Positions 26,389-35,440 are shown, counted from the stretch's first letter. The stretch is 64,000 nucleotides of DNA from Palsa-892 sp963751615 (GCA_963751615.1 CAVVVG010000005.1:62001-126000), one strand, 5' to 3'. A program made the numbers and translations. Notes: a model not told the origin generated them from the sequence alone.

Positions 26389-26508
26389 AATGTCGGGAAT
26401 TGGCACTAAGCAGTCGTGCAAGAGCTGCCGATCAATGTCTGATTTCAGGGTAAGAGCGGACATTATAATGAGAGAGCGTCATGTCTGCTTATGACCCAAA
26501 GTGGACAT
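26389..26508. repeat. Palindromic composite repeat, all three hairpins
   Basis: Full-length layout: hairpin 1 ATGTCGGGAATTGGCAC...AGCAGTCGT, spacer GCAAGAGCTGCCGATCA, hairpin 2 ATGTCTGATTTC...AGCGGACAT, linker TATAATGAGAGAGCGTC, hairpin 3 ATGTCTGCTTATGACCC...AGTGGACAT. It lies in the 425-base gap downstream of the glycosyltransferase gene; the remainder of that gap has no recognisable gene. Confidence 0.8.
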
Positions 26509-26785
26509 GCAATGCGGGAGCGTACTTCCTCGTACCGAATAAGGCGGTTTCCCACTTACATCGCCCGCCTGGGCGCCGCCTCCAGCAACGCCTGCAGCTG
26601 CTGTTTCCGGAACTTAGCCATAAAAACGGTGCCGTGGCCGCGGTCTCATCGAGGGTCACAATCCACTTGATGCTCGTCGCACATAGTCCTGCACTTTTTT
26701 GTAGCCAGCTACGTTCTGAGCGATTGCCGTGGTAATTGTATCGGATGGGAGCGGCTATTAATTAGTCAGGGTAAGGAGATCGATC

Positions 26786-26986
26786 ATGTCGCTACGTGTG
26801 GTAATTTCATTCCTGTGCTTGGCTCTTCTTGTAACGAGTTCAGCGCCGAACGCGGTTGCGCAGACTCAGGACGGCACAACGACCGCCAAAAAGAAAACGA
26901 AGAACTCCGCGCCAAAGAAATCTGGTGGTGCTACTTCCCAAGGTGGCGGTACTTCCTCAGGCGAGCGGGGCACCGGGTCTTATTAA
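26786..26986 (+). CDS. Small secreted lysine/glycine-rich protein
   Basis: A 66-residue protein with a signal peptide (MSLRVVISFLCLALLVTSS, cleavage near AVAQT). The mature part is short and low in complexity: TTTAKKKTKNSAPKK, then a Gly-Ser tail. No family is recognised. Its plan is similar to the small secreted protein at 34946. AAGGAG lies upstream of the ATG. Confidence 0.55.
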   Translation: MSLRVVISFLCLALLVTSSAPNAVAQTQDGTTTAKKKTKNSAPKKSGGATSQGGGTSSGERGTGSY

Positions 26987-27134
26987 TTTTCATTTTTTTG
27001 CAAATTGTTAATTTCGGAAAGCGGCGCGGCGATGGTCACAGAGTGGTCGATCGCGACTCTCCATCGCCGGTATGTTCATTGCTGGAATTCCCAAGATCGC
27101 AGGGCCGGACTATTCGGTCCAAGGCAAATATCGT

Positions 27135-27160
27135 CATGCCCGTTAGTACAAAGCGGACAT
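27135..27160. repeat. Palindromic repeat, short
   Basis: ATGCCCGTTAGTACAAAGCGGACAT, one hairpin of the family with a shortened left arm. The surrounding 260-base gap has nothing else recognised. Confidence 0.5.
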
Positions 27161-27245
27161 TAGCCACGCGGTAGCCTGGCGGAGATTTTTAAATCGCCGA
27201 GATCGAAGCTCCTATTGATTTATTCTCGCGCAACTGATCGGCGGG

Positions 27246-29210
27246 CTACTTTGTCACGATCGCGAAGGTTCCGGGCGCCTTATCAATCAAGGTAAAGAAA
27301 CGCACCAGATCGATCTTGCTACCGTCGGCCTTTAGATCGTCACTGAAGAAGATGTCCTTTAAACCTGCGGTACCGGCCATCATCTTGATGAACATGCCCT
27401 TGGTCAGCGTGAGTGTCGCATTGGCGTCGGCGGCGGGCTCAGATTTCTTGTGGTGCAGCACTGAGTTCTCAATCCACAGCACAAAGGACTCTTTGGTGTC
27501 CGAAAGCACAAGGTTTACTTTTAAATTCTTGCCTTCCGCAGCAGGCCCGTCCAGGCCCGCGGCCATGGCTTCGAGGAAACGTTCGACCGGAGTTTGGGAC
27601 AACAGTTCGATGAAACTTGCGCGGTCGACCCCCTTCTTGGGCGGACCGTTGCGCAGCTCCGCCGCCGCCGTTAGGTAACTATTGCGCCAGGTGGCGGATT
27701 CAGCCATGTAGCCCATCTGGTCATATGTGCGCGCCAAGAGCTCCTTCGCCCCTTTGTGGTCGGGTTGCCCAAAGACGACATGATTCAGCAACTCGGCGAC
27801 CCAGCGGTAGTCGCCCTTGTCGAATGCGGTTTGCGCGGCAGCAACGGCCTTATCGGCACCACCGAAAAGTTCCAGGTAGCGTTTGGCCGATTCCTGTGGC
27901 GGCAGCGGATCCAGATTGGCCGGGTTGCCATCATAGGCACCGAGATAGAACTGATACACCGCTTTAACATTGTGGCGCAGGTCGCCGTAGTAACCGCGAG
28001 CGCCGAAATAGGATTCGAGCGACTTCGGCAACTTGACCTTGTCGGCAATCTCACGCGGCGTGTAGCCCGCGTTGATCAGGCGCACCGTCTGGTCGTGAGT
28101 ATACTTGTAGACGTCGCGGTGTTTGGTGATGAATTCGGCGATGCGTTCATGACCCCAGATCGGCCAATTGTGCTGGCCGAAGTAGACCTCGGCGTCGCGG
28201 GTCTGCTCTAATGCCTGCTCCATGTACGTTGCCCAGCGCAGCGAGTCGCGCACCTTGGCGCCGCGCACTGGCAGCAGGTTGTGCATCGTCTGCGCTAGGT
28301 TCTCGGCGCCCCCGTAAGCCTTCTTCTCGGGGATGGTGAAGGTCATCTCGGCAGGAGCTTCGGCACCCGGTACGTTGTGGAATATGAAGCGCACGCCATC
28401 GAGTGTCATCTCCTGCGTAGGCTCTGTGATGAGCTGCGTTGGCTGAAGAATGCCGAAGTTGCCGTAAGCCACGCCCTTCCCCAGGCCTGTGTCGACCATA
28501 CCTTTGGGCGAGCGCTCAAGGTCCTTGCCGAACTGGTAAAGCGAACGCCGACCCATCGCCGTGCCGACCATCACATTTTCACTGGTGGCTTCTTCCATAA
28601 AGCCCTCAGGTGCAATGACCGGAATCTTTCGTTCAGTGACTTCGTTTGGCGAAACAATGCCCAGCGCGCCGCCGAAATGGTCAATGTGGCTGTGCGTGAA
28701 GACGATTGCTGAAACTGGTTTATCGCCCAGGTGTTTACGCGCGAACGCCATTGCCGCGGCCGCGCTCTCGCGGCAGGTCAGCGTATCCACGACAATCCAC
28801 CCACTTTTGCCCTCGATTAGCGTTATGTTAGCGATATCAAAGCCGCGCAGCTGGTAGATGCCATCGGTGACCTTGAACAGGCCGACCTGAGCGTTGAGAA
28901 TGGCGTGGCGCCATAGACTCGGATTGACTGTCGGCGGTGCCTTGCCCTCGACGAATTTGAAAGCGTCGAAGTCGACCAGCACACTGCCGTCCGCGCCGAG
29001 AATTTGCCCCATGGGTCGAGCGATAAGACCGCGCTTGGCTTCCTCGAAATCTTGCTGATCATCGAGCTTGAGTTCTTGTACAAACTGCTCGTTGGCCTTT
29101 AGCGTCGCCGGCATTGAATCGCCAGCGCCACTGACGATCTCGGTATTGTTATTGCAGCCCGTGAGCGCCAACAGTGCCGCGAGCATCCAGTAGTGAACTG
29201 TCTTCATCAT
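27246..29210 (-). CDS. Alkyl sulfatase (SDS hydrolase-like metallo-beta-lactamase fold)
   Basis: A 654-residue lipoprotein-like enzyme. The N-terminus MKTVHYWMLAALLALTGCN carries a lipobox, so it is probably anchored in a membrane. Residues 120-350 are a metallo-beta-lactamase domain with the zinc motif HSHIDHFGG and later FGQHNWPIWGHERI. A helical dimerisation domain and a C-terminal SCP2-like domain (from about 530) complete the layout of type III linear primary alkylsulfatases such as Pseudomonas SdsA1, which release sulfate from alkyl sulfates. Together with the arylsulfatase it gives this stretch a sulfate-ester theme. It is a single unit. Confidence 0.88.
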   Translation of the reverse strand: MMKTVHYWMLAALLALTGCNNNTEIVSGAGDSMPATLKANEQFVQELKLDDQQDFEEAKRGLIARPMGQILGADGSVLVDFDAFKFVEGKAPPTVNPSLWRHAILNAQVGLFKVTDGIYQLRGFDIANITLIEGKSGWIVVDTLTCRESAAAAMAFARKHLGDKPVSAIVFTHSHIDHFGGALGIVSPNEVTERKIPVIAPEGFMEEATSENVMVGTAMGRRSLYQFGKDLERSPKGMVDTGLGKGVAYGNFGILQPTQLITEPTQEMTLDGVRFIFHNVPGAEAPAEMTFTIPEKKAYGGAENLAQTMHNLLPVRGAKVRDSLRWATYMEQALEQTRDAEVYFGQHNWPIWGHERIAEFITKHRDVYKYTHDQTVRLINAGYTPREIADKVKLPKSLESYFGARGYYGDLRHNVKAVYQFYLGAYDGNPANLDPLPPQESAKRYLELFGGADKAVAAAQTAFDKGDYRWVAELLNHVVFGQPDHKGAKELLARTYDQMGYMAESATWRNSYLTAAAELRNGPPKKGVDRASFIELLSQTPVERFLEAMAAGLDGPAAEGKNLKVNLVLSDTKESFVLWIENSVLHHKKSEPAADANATLTLTKGMFIKMMAGTAGLKDIFFSDDLKADGSKIDLVRFFTLIDKAPGTFAIVTK

Positions 29211-29236
29211 CGTGGTTCCATAGAGTTCGTAGGACT

Positions 29237-29383
29237 TCAGGCGTTCGAGCGGACCAAATCGGCAGCTTTCTCCCCGATCATGATCGTCGGGGCATTGGTA
29301 TCGCCGCCCACAAGTATCGGCATAATCGAGGCACCGGCAACGCGTAAGGTGTCAATACTCTTGACACGCAAGCGAGCATACAC
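29237..29383 (-). pseudogene. GMC oxidoreductase C-terminal remnant
   Basis: The frame ending at 29237 encodes YARLRVKSIDTLRVAGASIM and GGDTNAPTIMIGEKAADLV, which is the conserved extreme C-terminus of glucose-methanol-choline oxidoreductases such as choline dehydrogenase. The FAD-binding domain and the rest of the roughly 540-residue protein are missing. Upstream of about 29383 the frame leads into unrelated repeat sequence. It lies just upstream of the alkylsulfatase start. Confidence 0.75.
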
Positions 29384-29447
29384 GATCGGAGGCACCTGTC
29401 TCTTATTGCAAAACCGCAAGCAGAGCTGTGTGATGCATGAAGTCGCG

Positions 29448-29672
29448 ATGTCCGCTATTGGCAAAAAGCAGACGTGCCGGCCCATGCAACGCTGGTCTGT
29501 TATTGGGCGTAAAGCGGACATCCTAATGAGAAAGCGTCATGTCCGATTCTGACGCAAAGCAGACAAGAGCGGACATCACATTCATATAGAGTATTACGTC
29601 CGCTGCTGACCCAAAGCGGGCATCGGCGACGCGGCCACTAAACCAGAAGCCCCGGACGATGCCGGGGCTTTG
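29448..29672. repeat. Longest palindromic composite with terminator-like tail
   Basis: Contains hairpin 1 (ATGTCCGCTATTGGCAA...AGCAGACGT), a spacer, a hairpin 2 derivative ending AAAGCGGACAT, the linker CCTAATGAGAAAGCGTC, hairpin 3 (ATGTCCGATTCTGACGC...AGCAGACA), then a further GCGGACAT and a second hairpin 3 (ACGTCCGCTGCTGACCC...AGCGGGCAT). It ends with GGCGACGCGGCCACTAAA and a strong hairpin, AAGCCCCGG ACGAT GCCGGGGCTT, at 29647-29672. Confidence 0.82.
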
Positions 29673-29673
29673 A
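29647..29673. terminator. Bidirectional intrinsic terminator in repeat tail
   Basis: GC-rich stem AAGCCCCGG / CCGGGGCTT with a short loop and a short T-rich run on the plus strand. It is well placed to end transcription of the HdeB-like gene coming from the right on the minus strand. Confidence 0.55.
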
Positions 29674-29734
29674 TTTTCATTACAAAGATCTGATTGAACG
29701 GTGCGCGTTTGTCTTCGTTTTCAAAGACAGATCC

Positions 29735-30097
29735 TCACTTCGATAAAGTGATGCCGCGTTCTTCCCTCCACCTTTTGATAACTACGTCGATGGCCTGGAT
29801 TATCTTCACTTGGGGATTTGCTTTACAATACACAATCACTTCGTGTTCGCTTTCTTTTGCTCTTCCTATATTGATGTAATGCTTCTTTGCGAGTTCGTTG
29901 TACCAACCGCTATACCATGTGGTCAGCAAATCAGCTTGGTCTTGCCACGTTCCGGCCAATTGAGCGCATGTCAGCGCCTGAACGTCAATATATCCTTCTG
30001 CGTCCGCATAGGTGCTCAGATCAACTTGAGCATTCGCACTCGAAGTCGCGAAGGTGATCGCAAGCCCCGTCGCCACCAAAATCATAATTTTGCGCAT
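29735..30097 (-). CDS. HdeB-like periplasmic protein
   Basis: A 120-residue protein with signal peptide ending TSSANAQ. The mature part has the two-cysteine layout of the HdeA/HdeB group, ALTCAQLAGTW and VYCKANPQVK, plus WYSGWYNELAKKHYINIGR. It is a likely periplasmic stress chaperone by family. GGAGAG lies five bases before the ATG at 30097. A 5'-truncated copy is present 14 kb away at 15519, so this locus was duplicated or the fragment was moved. Confidence 0.75.
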   Translation of the reverse strand: MRKIMILVATGLAITFATSSANAQVDLSTYADAEGYIDVQALTCAQLAGTWQDQADLLTTWYSGWYNELAKKHYINIGRAKESEHEVIVYCKANPQVKIIQAIDVVIKRWREERGITLSK

Positions 30098-30261
30098 ATT
30101 GTCTCTCCCAAAATTCAATGGTCGCTGAGATTGTTGACTTATGTCAACATGCCAAAAAAAAGCTGACGTCCAGACTAGTAAGTGTCATAATTTTGAAACG
30201 CCGGATTCGGTTGTTAACTGGCAAATTAACAGTTTCAGATTGAGCATTAAGGGATCAATCA

Positions 30262-31026
30262 ATGCTGACACCGCTCGTAATCTCTTTTATTGCGCTAACC
30301 TGCATTCTTGCTGGCGCACTTTTGGGCGGCTTTATTCGAGTCATTGCACCGGACCATTATTTGGATTCAGAAACAAGGGATGTCGTGAAACTGAGTGTCG
30401 GCCTGATCGCAACACTTACCGCTCTGGTCGTCGGCTTATTGATTGCAACTGCGAAAAGTTCATATGACGCAAAAGATTCCCAGATCAAGCAGCTAACGGC
30501 TAACATCATCGAGCTCGATAATGTACTTGCAACATATGGACCGGATGCGACGATGGTCCGGACCGCGCTGAGGCGCGCGGTTCCCCCAATTGTCGATCAA
30601 ATTTGGATCGAAAACCGTTCCGCACAAGGGGCGACAACAGCTTTTCGACTCTTACCCGAGGGGCAAGCAGTTGCCCGAGGAATATTTCAGCTTTCTCCTC
30701 AGAACGAAACTCAACGCACGCTTCGTGATTTAGCGGTTAAGCTCATCACTGATATCAGTCAGACACGCCTTCTATTGTTTACAACTGTCGGGAACGCGAT
30801 CCCAACACCTTTCCTAATTATACTGATCTCTTGGGTTGCTATCCTATTTGTGAGTTTTGGTCTTTTGACGCGTGCAAACCCTGTTGCAATCAATTCGATA
30901 GTAGTTTGTGCAATCTCGACCTCTACTGCGATTTATTTAATCCTGGAACTCGGGACACCGTTCTCCGGGTTTATGGCGATTTCGAGCGAACCGCTACGTA
31001 ACGCACTCATCCCACTTGCTCAGTAA
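30262..31026 (+). CDS. DUF4239 (bestrophin-like) membrane protein
   Basis: A 254-residue protein with four membrane helices: two at the N-terminus (VISFIALTCILAGALLGGF and SVGLIATLTALVVGLLIAT), a charged soluble middle (about 70-180) and two at the C-terminus (FLIILISWVAILFVSFGLL and AINSIVVCAISTSTAIYLIL). This matches the DUF4239 family, sometimes called bestrophin-like, whose function is unproven. GGGATC precedes the ATG. It is followed closely by the DinB gene on the same strand. Confidence 0.75.
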   Translation: MLTPLVISFIALTCILAGALLGGFIRVIAPDHYLDSETRDVVKLSVGLIATLTALVVGLLIATAKSSYDAKDSQIKQLTANIIELDNVLATYGPDATMVRTALRRAVPPIVDQIWIENRSAQGATTAFRLLPEGQAVARGIFQLSPQNETQRTLRDLAVKLITDISQTRLLLFTTVGNAIPTPFLIILISWVAILFVSFGLLTRANPVAINSIVVCAISTSTAIYLILELGTPFSGFMAISSEPLRNALIPLAQ

Positions 31027-31088
31027 AAAGCTGTTGGAGTCGCTGCTCCCACTAAACTTACATGAGCGGATTTTGCGGGAGGGATAGC

Positions 31089-31589
31089 GTGATCGACAAA
31101 TCTTACGTTCAGCTGATGTCACGCTACAACGAATGGCAGAACACGAACCTTTATGGCTCTGCAGACAAGCTTAATGACGAGGAGCGCCAGCGCGAGCGCG
31201 GCGCTTTCTTCGGCTCGATCCATGGGACGCTCGATCATCTCCTATGGGGCGACCAGATCTGGATGAGCCGCTTCACCAGCACACCGAAGCCCGAAGGCGG
31301 CATCAAAGGCTCGGTCGGCCGCCATCCAAACTGGGAAGACCTCAAGCGCGAGCGCGTTGCCTTCGATCGGGTCATTGTGGAATGGGCTTCCAGCCTCGAT
31401 CCGAACTGGCTCCAAGGCGATCTCGTTTACCATTCCGGCGCCGCCGGCCGCGAGATCAAGCGGCCCAAGTGGTTCTTGGTCACCCACATGTTCAATCATC
31501 AAACCCACCATCGCGGGCAGGTGCATTGCATGCTCACACAAAGCGGCGTGAAGCCGGGCGATACCGACCTGCCGTTCCTGCAACTCTAG
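31089..31589 (+). CDS. DinB family protein
   Basis: A 166-residue four-helix DinB-fold protein. The metal-binding histidines are in GTLDHLLWGDQIW and in HMFNHQTHHRGQVH, the latter being the family's hallmark. DinB-fold proteins include thiol-dependent S-transferases and many of unknown substrate. The GTG at 31089 has GGAGGG upstream; an ATG at 31062 would add an unsupported leader. Confidence 0.85.
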   Translation: MIDKSYVQLMSRYNEWQNTNLYGSADKLNDEERQRERGAFFGSIHGTLDHLLWGDQIWMSRFTSTPKPEGGIKGSVGRHPNWEDLKRERVAFDRVIVEWASSLDPNWLQGDLVYHSGAAGREIKRPKWFLVTHMFNHQTHHRGQVHCMLTQSGVKPGDTDLPFLQL

Positions 31590-31720
31590 GAACGCAGGCA
31601 TGAGTGCGTAATTCACCGCCTCGTGACAACGAGAATTTAAACAGTCGTTGGGAGAATTCGGAAAGTGCGAAAACTTTCGGATGCGCTGATGACAGCGACC
31701 GTATTCGCTGAGAGCGGGAG

Positions 31721-31838
31721 ATGTCCGCTTATGGCACGAAGCAGAAGAGCCAGCCGCGCCGATCAATGTCTGCCTTTTGGGCAAGAACGGACATCAAAAT
31801 TAGATGATGTCGGATCCGCTTATGACCCAAAGCGGACT
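31721..31838. repeat. Palindromic composite repeat, all three hairpins
   Basis: Hairpin 1 ATGTCCGCTTATGGCACGAAGCAGA, spacer GCCGATCA, hairpin 2 ATGTCTGCCTTTTGGG...AACGGACAT, linker TAGATGATGTC, hairpin 3 CCGCTTATGACCCAAAGCGGAC. It fills most of the 350-base gap between the DinB gene and the solute-binding-protein gene. Confidence 0.8.
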
Positions 31839-31940
31839 TTTACTGGAATCGCGATGAAAGGTCCCATTCAAACGACGACTAGAGCAGTCGTGGCCGAAGG
31901 CATCTCGGCAAAGCAAATTTCCAGTTCAACTAATTTGGCG

Positions 31941-32729
31941 CTAAGGCGCGATCGGTAGCCCGTTCAATCCGGCGTCATCGAATGCGCGCCGAACAGTGCC
32001 ATTGGTCTTGGCGCTCTCGATGAAGTCCTTGACGTACGCAAGCGCAGCTGGGCGATCTTTTTGCACGGCGATAGCGACACCCGTGGTCTGGAACGCGCCA
32101 TCGAGAATGCGCGAACCAGGCAGTTGCTTCTGCAGGGTCGGCAATGCGTCATGGGTGAGGGCAAATGCCTGCGCGGTTCCCGCCTTCATCATCGCCATGG
32201 CTTCATCGACAGATTTCGCCGGGACAATCTTCGCACTCTTCAAACTGCGGCCGGCAGCCCGCATGGTGGTCGAACCGGCGATGCCGACGACCGTAACCTC
32301 GGGCCGGTCGACGCCTGCAAGCGTCTTGATGTCGGAAGGGCCGGCAGCGAGATAAGTGCTTTCGATCACAAAATAGGGTGGGCTAAAATCGACGCGCTTT
32401 CGACGCTCGTCGTCCGCTGGCATGAAGCCGATGTCGATTGCACCGGAACTGCAGGCCTCCGTCAATTCGCCAGTGGTGGCTACAACGATGATGTCGATGG
32501 CTACGCCGAGTGTCTTTGCGAGTGCGCTACCAAGGTCGCGGGGGACGCCACGAACATCGCCGGTAGCGTCTCTGACAACAAAAACCGGGGTGGGCGCAGG
32601 AGCGTATGCGACACCCACCCGGAGCTTGCCGGTCGGAATGAGTTGCTTCATGACGTTATCCTCGATAGCCGCCGCCCCGGTGTTGATCGACAGCGCGAGC
32701 ATCAATCCGAAAAGCGTAACGGCTTTCAT
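31941..32729 (-). CDS. ABC transporter substrate-binding protein, family 3
   Basis: A 262-residue periplasmic binding protein of the polar amino-acid/SBP_bac_3 family. Signal peptide ends TGAAA. The mature part begins LIPTGKLRVGVAYAP, with GVPRDLGSALAKTLG, IDIGFMPADDERRKRVDFSPPY and VGIAGSTTMRAAGRSLKSAK as expected for ligand-binding lobes. The start at 32729 has GAGGTGG upstream. No permease or ATPase gene lies beside it, so it is an orphan component and its ligand is unknown. Confidence 0.85.
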   Translation of the reverse strand: MKAVTLFGLMLALSINTGAAAIEDNVMKQLIPTGKLRVGVAYAPAPTPVFVVRDATGDVRGVPRDLGSALAKTLGVAIDIIVVATTGELTEACSSGAIDIGFMPADDERRKRVDFSPPYFVIESTYLAAGPSDIKTLAGVDRPEVTVVGIAGSTTMRAAGRSLKSAKIVPAKSVDEAMAMMKAGTAQAFALTHDALPTLQKQLPGSRILDGAFQTTGVAIAVQKDRPAALAYVKDFIESAKTNGTVRRAFDDAGLNGLPIAP

Positions 32730-32795
32730 CGGCGCCACCTCATCTTGAGTTCAATTTGATCATAAACAGCGAATTGCATCGGCCACAAATTAACA

Positions 32796-32910
32796 GATTG
32801 GCACAAAACAGACTTGCAAGAACCACTGTTCGATGTTCGCTTTCGGGGATAAAGCAGACATTATAAATAATGAGAGAACTTCGCGTTCGCGTTTCACCCA
32901 AAGCGGACAT
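32796..32910. repeat. Palindromic composite repeat
   Basis: Partial hairpin 1 (GATTGGCACAAAACAGACTT), hairpin 2 (GATGTTCGCTTTCGGGGATA then AAGCAGACATTATAA), linker ATAATGAGAGAACTTC, hairpin 3 ending CACCCAAAGCGGACAT. Confidence 0.7.
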
Positions 32911-33041
32911 CCGTGATGCGGCATTAATAACAGCATTCACCAGGAACCGTTGGAACTATCTTTATTATAGAAATTTAATGGGCCTTTTGTCCCCCTACCT
33001 ACCCGACGGGAAGTATCTGGACCCGTCGTGGAGGCAAGGCA

Positions 33042-33368
33042 TCATCGTTTCCGCTTGTTTCGTGCAAGCGCCTGTTCATTTCTTTTTTGTTTCTGGCGGA
33101 GATGATACGTCCTCCAGGCCCAGAGGATGATAACGGCTCCCACCGCAGCAGCGATCAAACGTGTGGTTGCGACGTATTTCGATAGAGCTACCAGCGCCGC
33201 TAGGTGGAATCCGGTGTACGAGCCCGCTACGCCGACCAGCGCACTGGTGATATAGCCGTGAGGCGAGTGTGTTTGTTTCTCGTAAAGCCAACCGATAATG
33301 CCACCAATCAGAATGATTAGAATTAGCGTGACGACTGGATTTGCAACAAATGCTCTAAGTTCGTTCAT
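33042..33368 (-). CDS. GlsB/YeaQ/YmgE family membrane protein
   Basis: A 108-residue protein with three membrane helices: VTLILIILIGGIIGWLYEK, the middle ITSALVGVAGSYTGFHLAAL and LIAAAVGAVIILWAWRTY, and a basic C-terminal tail. The glycine-rich middle resembles the transglycosylase-associated (YeaQ/YmgE) family of small stress-related membrane proteins. GGGGG precedes the ATG. Confidence 0.7.
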   Translation of the reverse strand: MNELRAFVANPVVTLILIILIGGIIGWLYEKQTHSPHGYITSALVGVAGSYTGFHLAALVALSKYVATTRLIAAAVGAVIILWAWRTYHLRQKQKRNEQALARNKRKR

Positions 33369-34067
33369 AGCCCCCTCCGTTTCGTTGCCGATCGAGACGA
33401 TCGGTTCTCGCTGAGCAACCCAATTGAGTGGTCAGGATACAACGGACAACTTAGTTTAGAGCTGACTTTCGCGCCAGCGGGTACCGGCGCACCTGGTCGA
33501 CGTAGTGAGGCCGGCCAGTTTGTGGATGCAGGTGTAATACCTTCTGCTCCCGGCATAAAGTGGTCATGCCACCCTGCCCGTTTGATGTTCGCTTTCGGGG
33601 GAAAAACGGACTTACCAGTGAAATTTCGCGCGAAAGTTATGTCGTGGGTTACGTGCGGGTTACAGTTTCTATCGTTCCTAGTTCAATGCAGTTCACTGCA
33701 AGACACACGGGTTCAATAATAGGATGCTTAAGAAGCTGCGCGACGATACCTAATTAAATCGCAGTGCAACCGACCAAAACGAAGCGGGTCAAACGCGGGT
33801 TACATCGCGAATAGATGTGCCGTTGAATCAATTCTCGAGCACATCAGCATAGGGATTCGAAATCACTCACGAATTCCGACCCAGACCCAGTTACCGAAAC
33901 TGTAGCGGCGCCAAATAGAGGAAAAGTGGAACCACGTTTCGCGGTGACGGAAGTATTTCCAGTCCGACCGAACCTGGGCCTGGGGGCTGCATAGCTCGCC
34001 GGACCGCGCCATTCCACGTTCGCAAGAATGAGCGTGGCCAAAGTAGCGGGCAACGCCGTCCGAAAAA
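33369..34067. other. Intergenic region with one repeat and no gene
   Basis: A 700-base gap. It contains one damaged repeat (33550-33612) and two short GCGGGTTACA pieces reminiscent of the direct repeat at 1446 and 3054. No frame has a signal peptide, family motif or convincing composition. Confidence 0.5.
33550..33612. repeat. Palindromic repeat, decayed composite
   Basis: CCGGCATAAAGTGGTCATGCC followed by GATGTTCGCTTTCGGGGGAA and AACGGACTT; remains of hairpins 1 and 2. Confidence 0.5.
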
Positions 34068-34646
34068 TTAGCGTCGCACGATTACCGTCGCGCCGATTTT
34101 AGTGCGTTCGTAGAGATCGATGACGTCGTCGTTGGTCATGCGAATGCAGCCGGAGGATCGCGCCGTGCCCATGTACCACGGCTCGTTGGTGCCATGAATT
34201 CGGTAAAGCGTGTGGCCTAAGTAAAGCGCACGCGCGCCGAGCGGATTGTCCTTACCACCAGCCATGTGAACCGGCAGATCAGGTCTGCGCTTACGCATGT
34301 CCGCCGGTGGATTCCAGTCCGGCCATTCGCGTTTGGATGAAACCGTACTCGTGCCTGACCAGGCATACCCTTCCTTTCCAACGGCGATGGCGTAACGGAG
34401 CGCCTTGCCGTTGCCCAACACGTAATAAAGCCGCCGCTGGCTCGTGCTGATAATGACCGTACCGGGGGAATGATTCTCCGAGAAGCCCACCACCTCGCGC
34501 GGGAAATGGGTGCCGATAATCAGCGTTCCGAACAGCGTAGGGATCTGCACCGGCTCGGGATTGCGCACGTCCTCGGCAGCCGCGGGCACAAGCACCCCCG
34601 CCATAGCCAACAACAGCAACGGGGTCGTAAGAAAACGATAATCCAT
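34068..34646 (-). CDS. L,D-transpeptidase (YkuD domain)
   Basis: A 192-residue periplasmic enzyme with signal peptide (LLLLAMAGVLVPAAAED). The YkuD catalytic core is complete: YRIHGTNEPW followed by ARSSGCIRM, with the active cysteine in SGCIR. L,D-transpeptidases form 3-3 peptidoglycan cross-links or attach outer-membrane proteins to peptidoglycan; both occur in rhizobia. The start at 34646 has AAGGG five bases upstream. It is a single unit. Confidence 0.9.
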   Translation of the reverse strand: MDYRFLTTPLLLLAMAGVLVPAAAEDVRNPEPVQIPTLFGTLIIGTHFPREVVGFSENHSPGTVIISTSQRRLYYVLGNGKALRYAIAVGKEGYAWSGTSTVSSKREWPDWNPPADMRKRRPDLPVHMAGGKDNPLGARALYLGHTLYRIHGTNEPWYMGTARSSGCIRMTNDDVIDLYERTKIGATVIVRR

Positions 34647-34945
34647 ATTGGCCCTTCGATCTGGCGACAATACTCAACGCGATAACAAGATTTATGACAC
34701 GTAACCTTTAAAAAAACTTGATGAACAGTTGGTCGGCGAATGACCAACCTGCAAACGTAAGAAGAAATGGTGAATAGAGTAAGGCATTGATCCGGACAAG
34801 TTACGGACGTCTTTGAGTATCGATTTCGGTTCAAAATAGGTTGGGTCAAAAATGTGGCGGCGTGAAAAATTTGAAAATTGCGCTACGCACAACCAACGGC
34901 TATAAAGATAAGAGGGCATTCGCCCTCTATTGGGAGGCGTTTTAT

Positions 34946-35110
34946 ATGACTAACATCTTCAAATTGATCCTCGCAGGCGCAATCCTTGTTGCGATACCTG
35001 CTGCGGTTTCGGCTCAGACGAAACAGGCACAGGCGACAGACCAACAGAAGAAGAATAAAGAGGAATGTGAGAAAAAGGGCAAAGGTCCTGGCGAATGCGG
35101 TGGTGGCTGA
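34946..35110 (+). CDS. Small secreted protein
   Basis: A 54-residue protein with a signal peptide (FKLILAGAILVAIPAAVSAQ) and a short charged mature part TKQAQATDQQKKNKEECEKK ending GECGGG with two cysteines. GGAGG lies eight bases before the ATG and an intrinsic terminator follows, so this is a complete compact transcription unit. Function unknown. Confidence 0.65.
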   Translation: MTNIFKLILAGAILVAIPAAVSAQTKQAQATDQQKKNKEECEKKGKGPGECGGG

Positions 35111-35150
35111 AGACGGCCCGACGCGGATTACTTTCGCACTCTGCCTAATC

Positions 35151-35181
35151 AAACGGTCGGCTTCGTGCCGGCCGTTTTTTT
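35151..35181 (+). terminator. Intrinsic terminator after small secreted protein
   Basis: Stem AACGGTCGGC / GCCGGCCGTT (one G-T pair) with loop TTCGT, followed by seven Ts. Confidence 0.75.
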
Positions 35182-35376
35182 GTTTCACGCATGGGTTAGC
35201 GACATTGTGAGCATTCTTCTGCCCGCGCCGCCAAGAAATATCGACCAAACAGAGGCCTGGTCACGACTTGAAAATTCACGCTCGCCCTTGCCACATCAAT
35301 CAGAATATGAGATTATTATTTTTTATTCAGATGTGATTAAACTCCTCCGTTTAATAATGGCATCTGAAAATCCAGA

Positions 35377-35406
35377 AACCCCGGCCGATGAGGTCGGGGT
35401 TTTTTG
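35377..35406. terminator. Second terminator-like hairpin
   Basis: Stem AAACCCCG/CGGGGTTT with a short inner stem, followed by Ts. The stem is GC-rich and symmetrical, so it could work in either direction. Confidence 0.6.
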
Positions 35407-35440
35407 TCGCATAAACTCGCAACTCGCAGATCGCAGGTGT

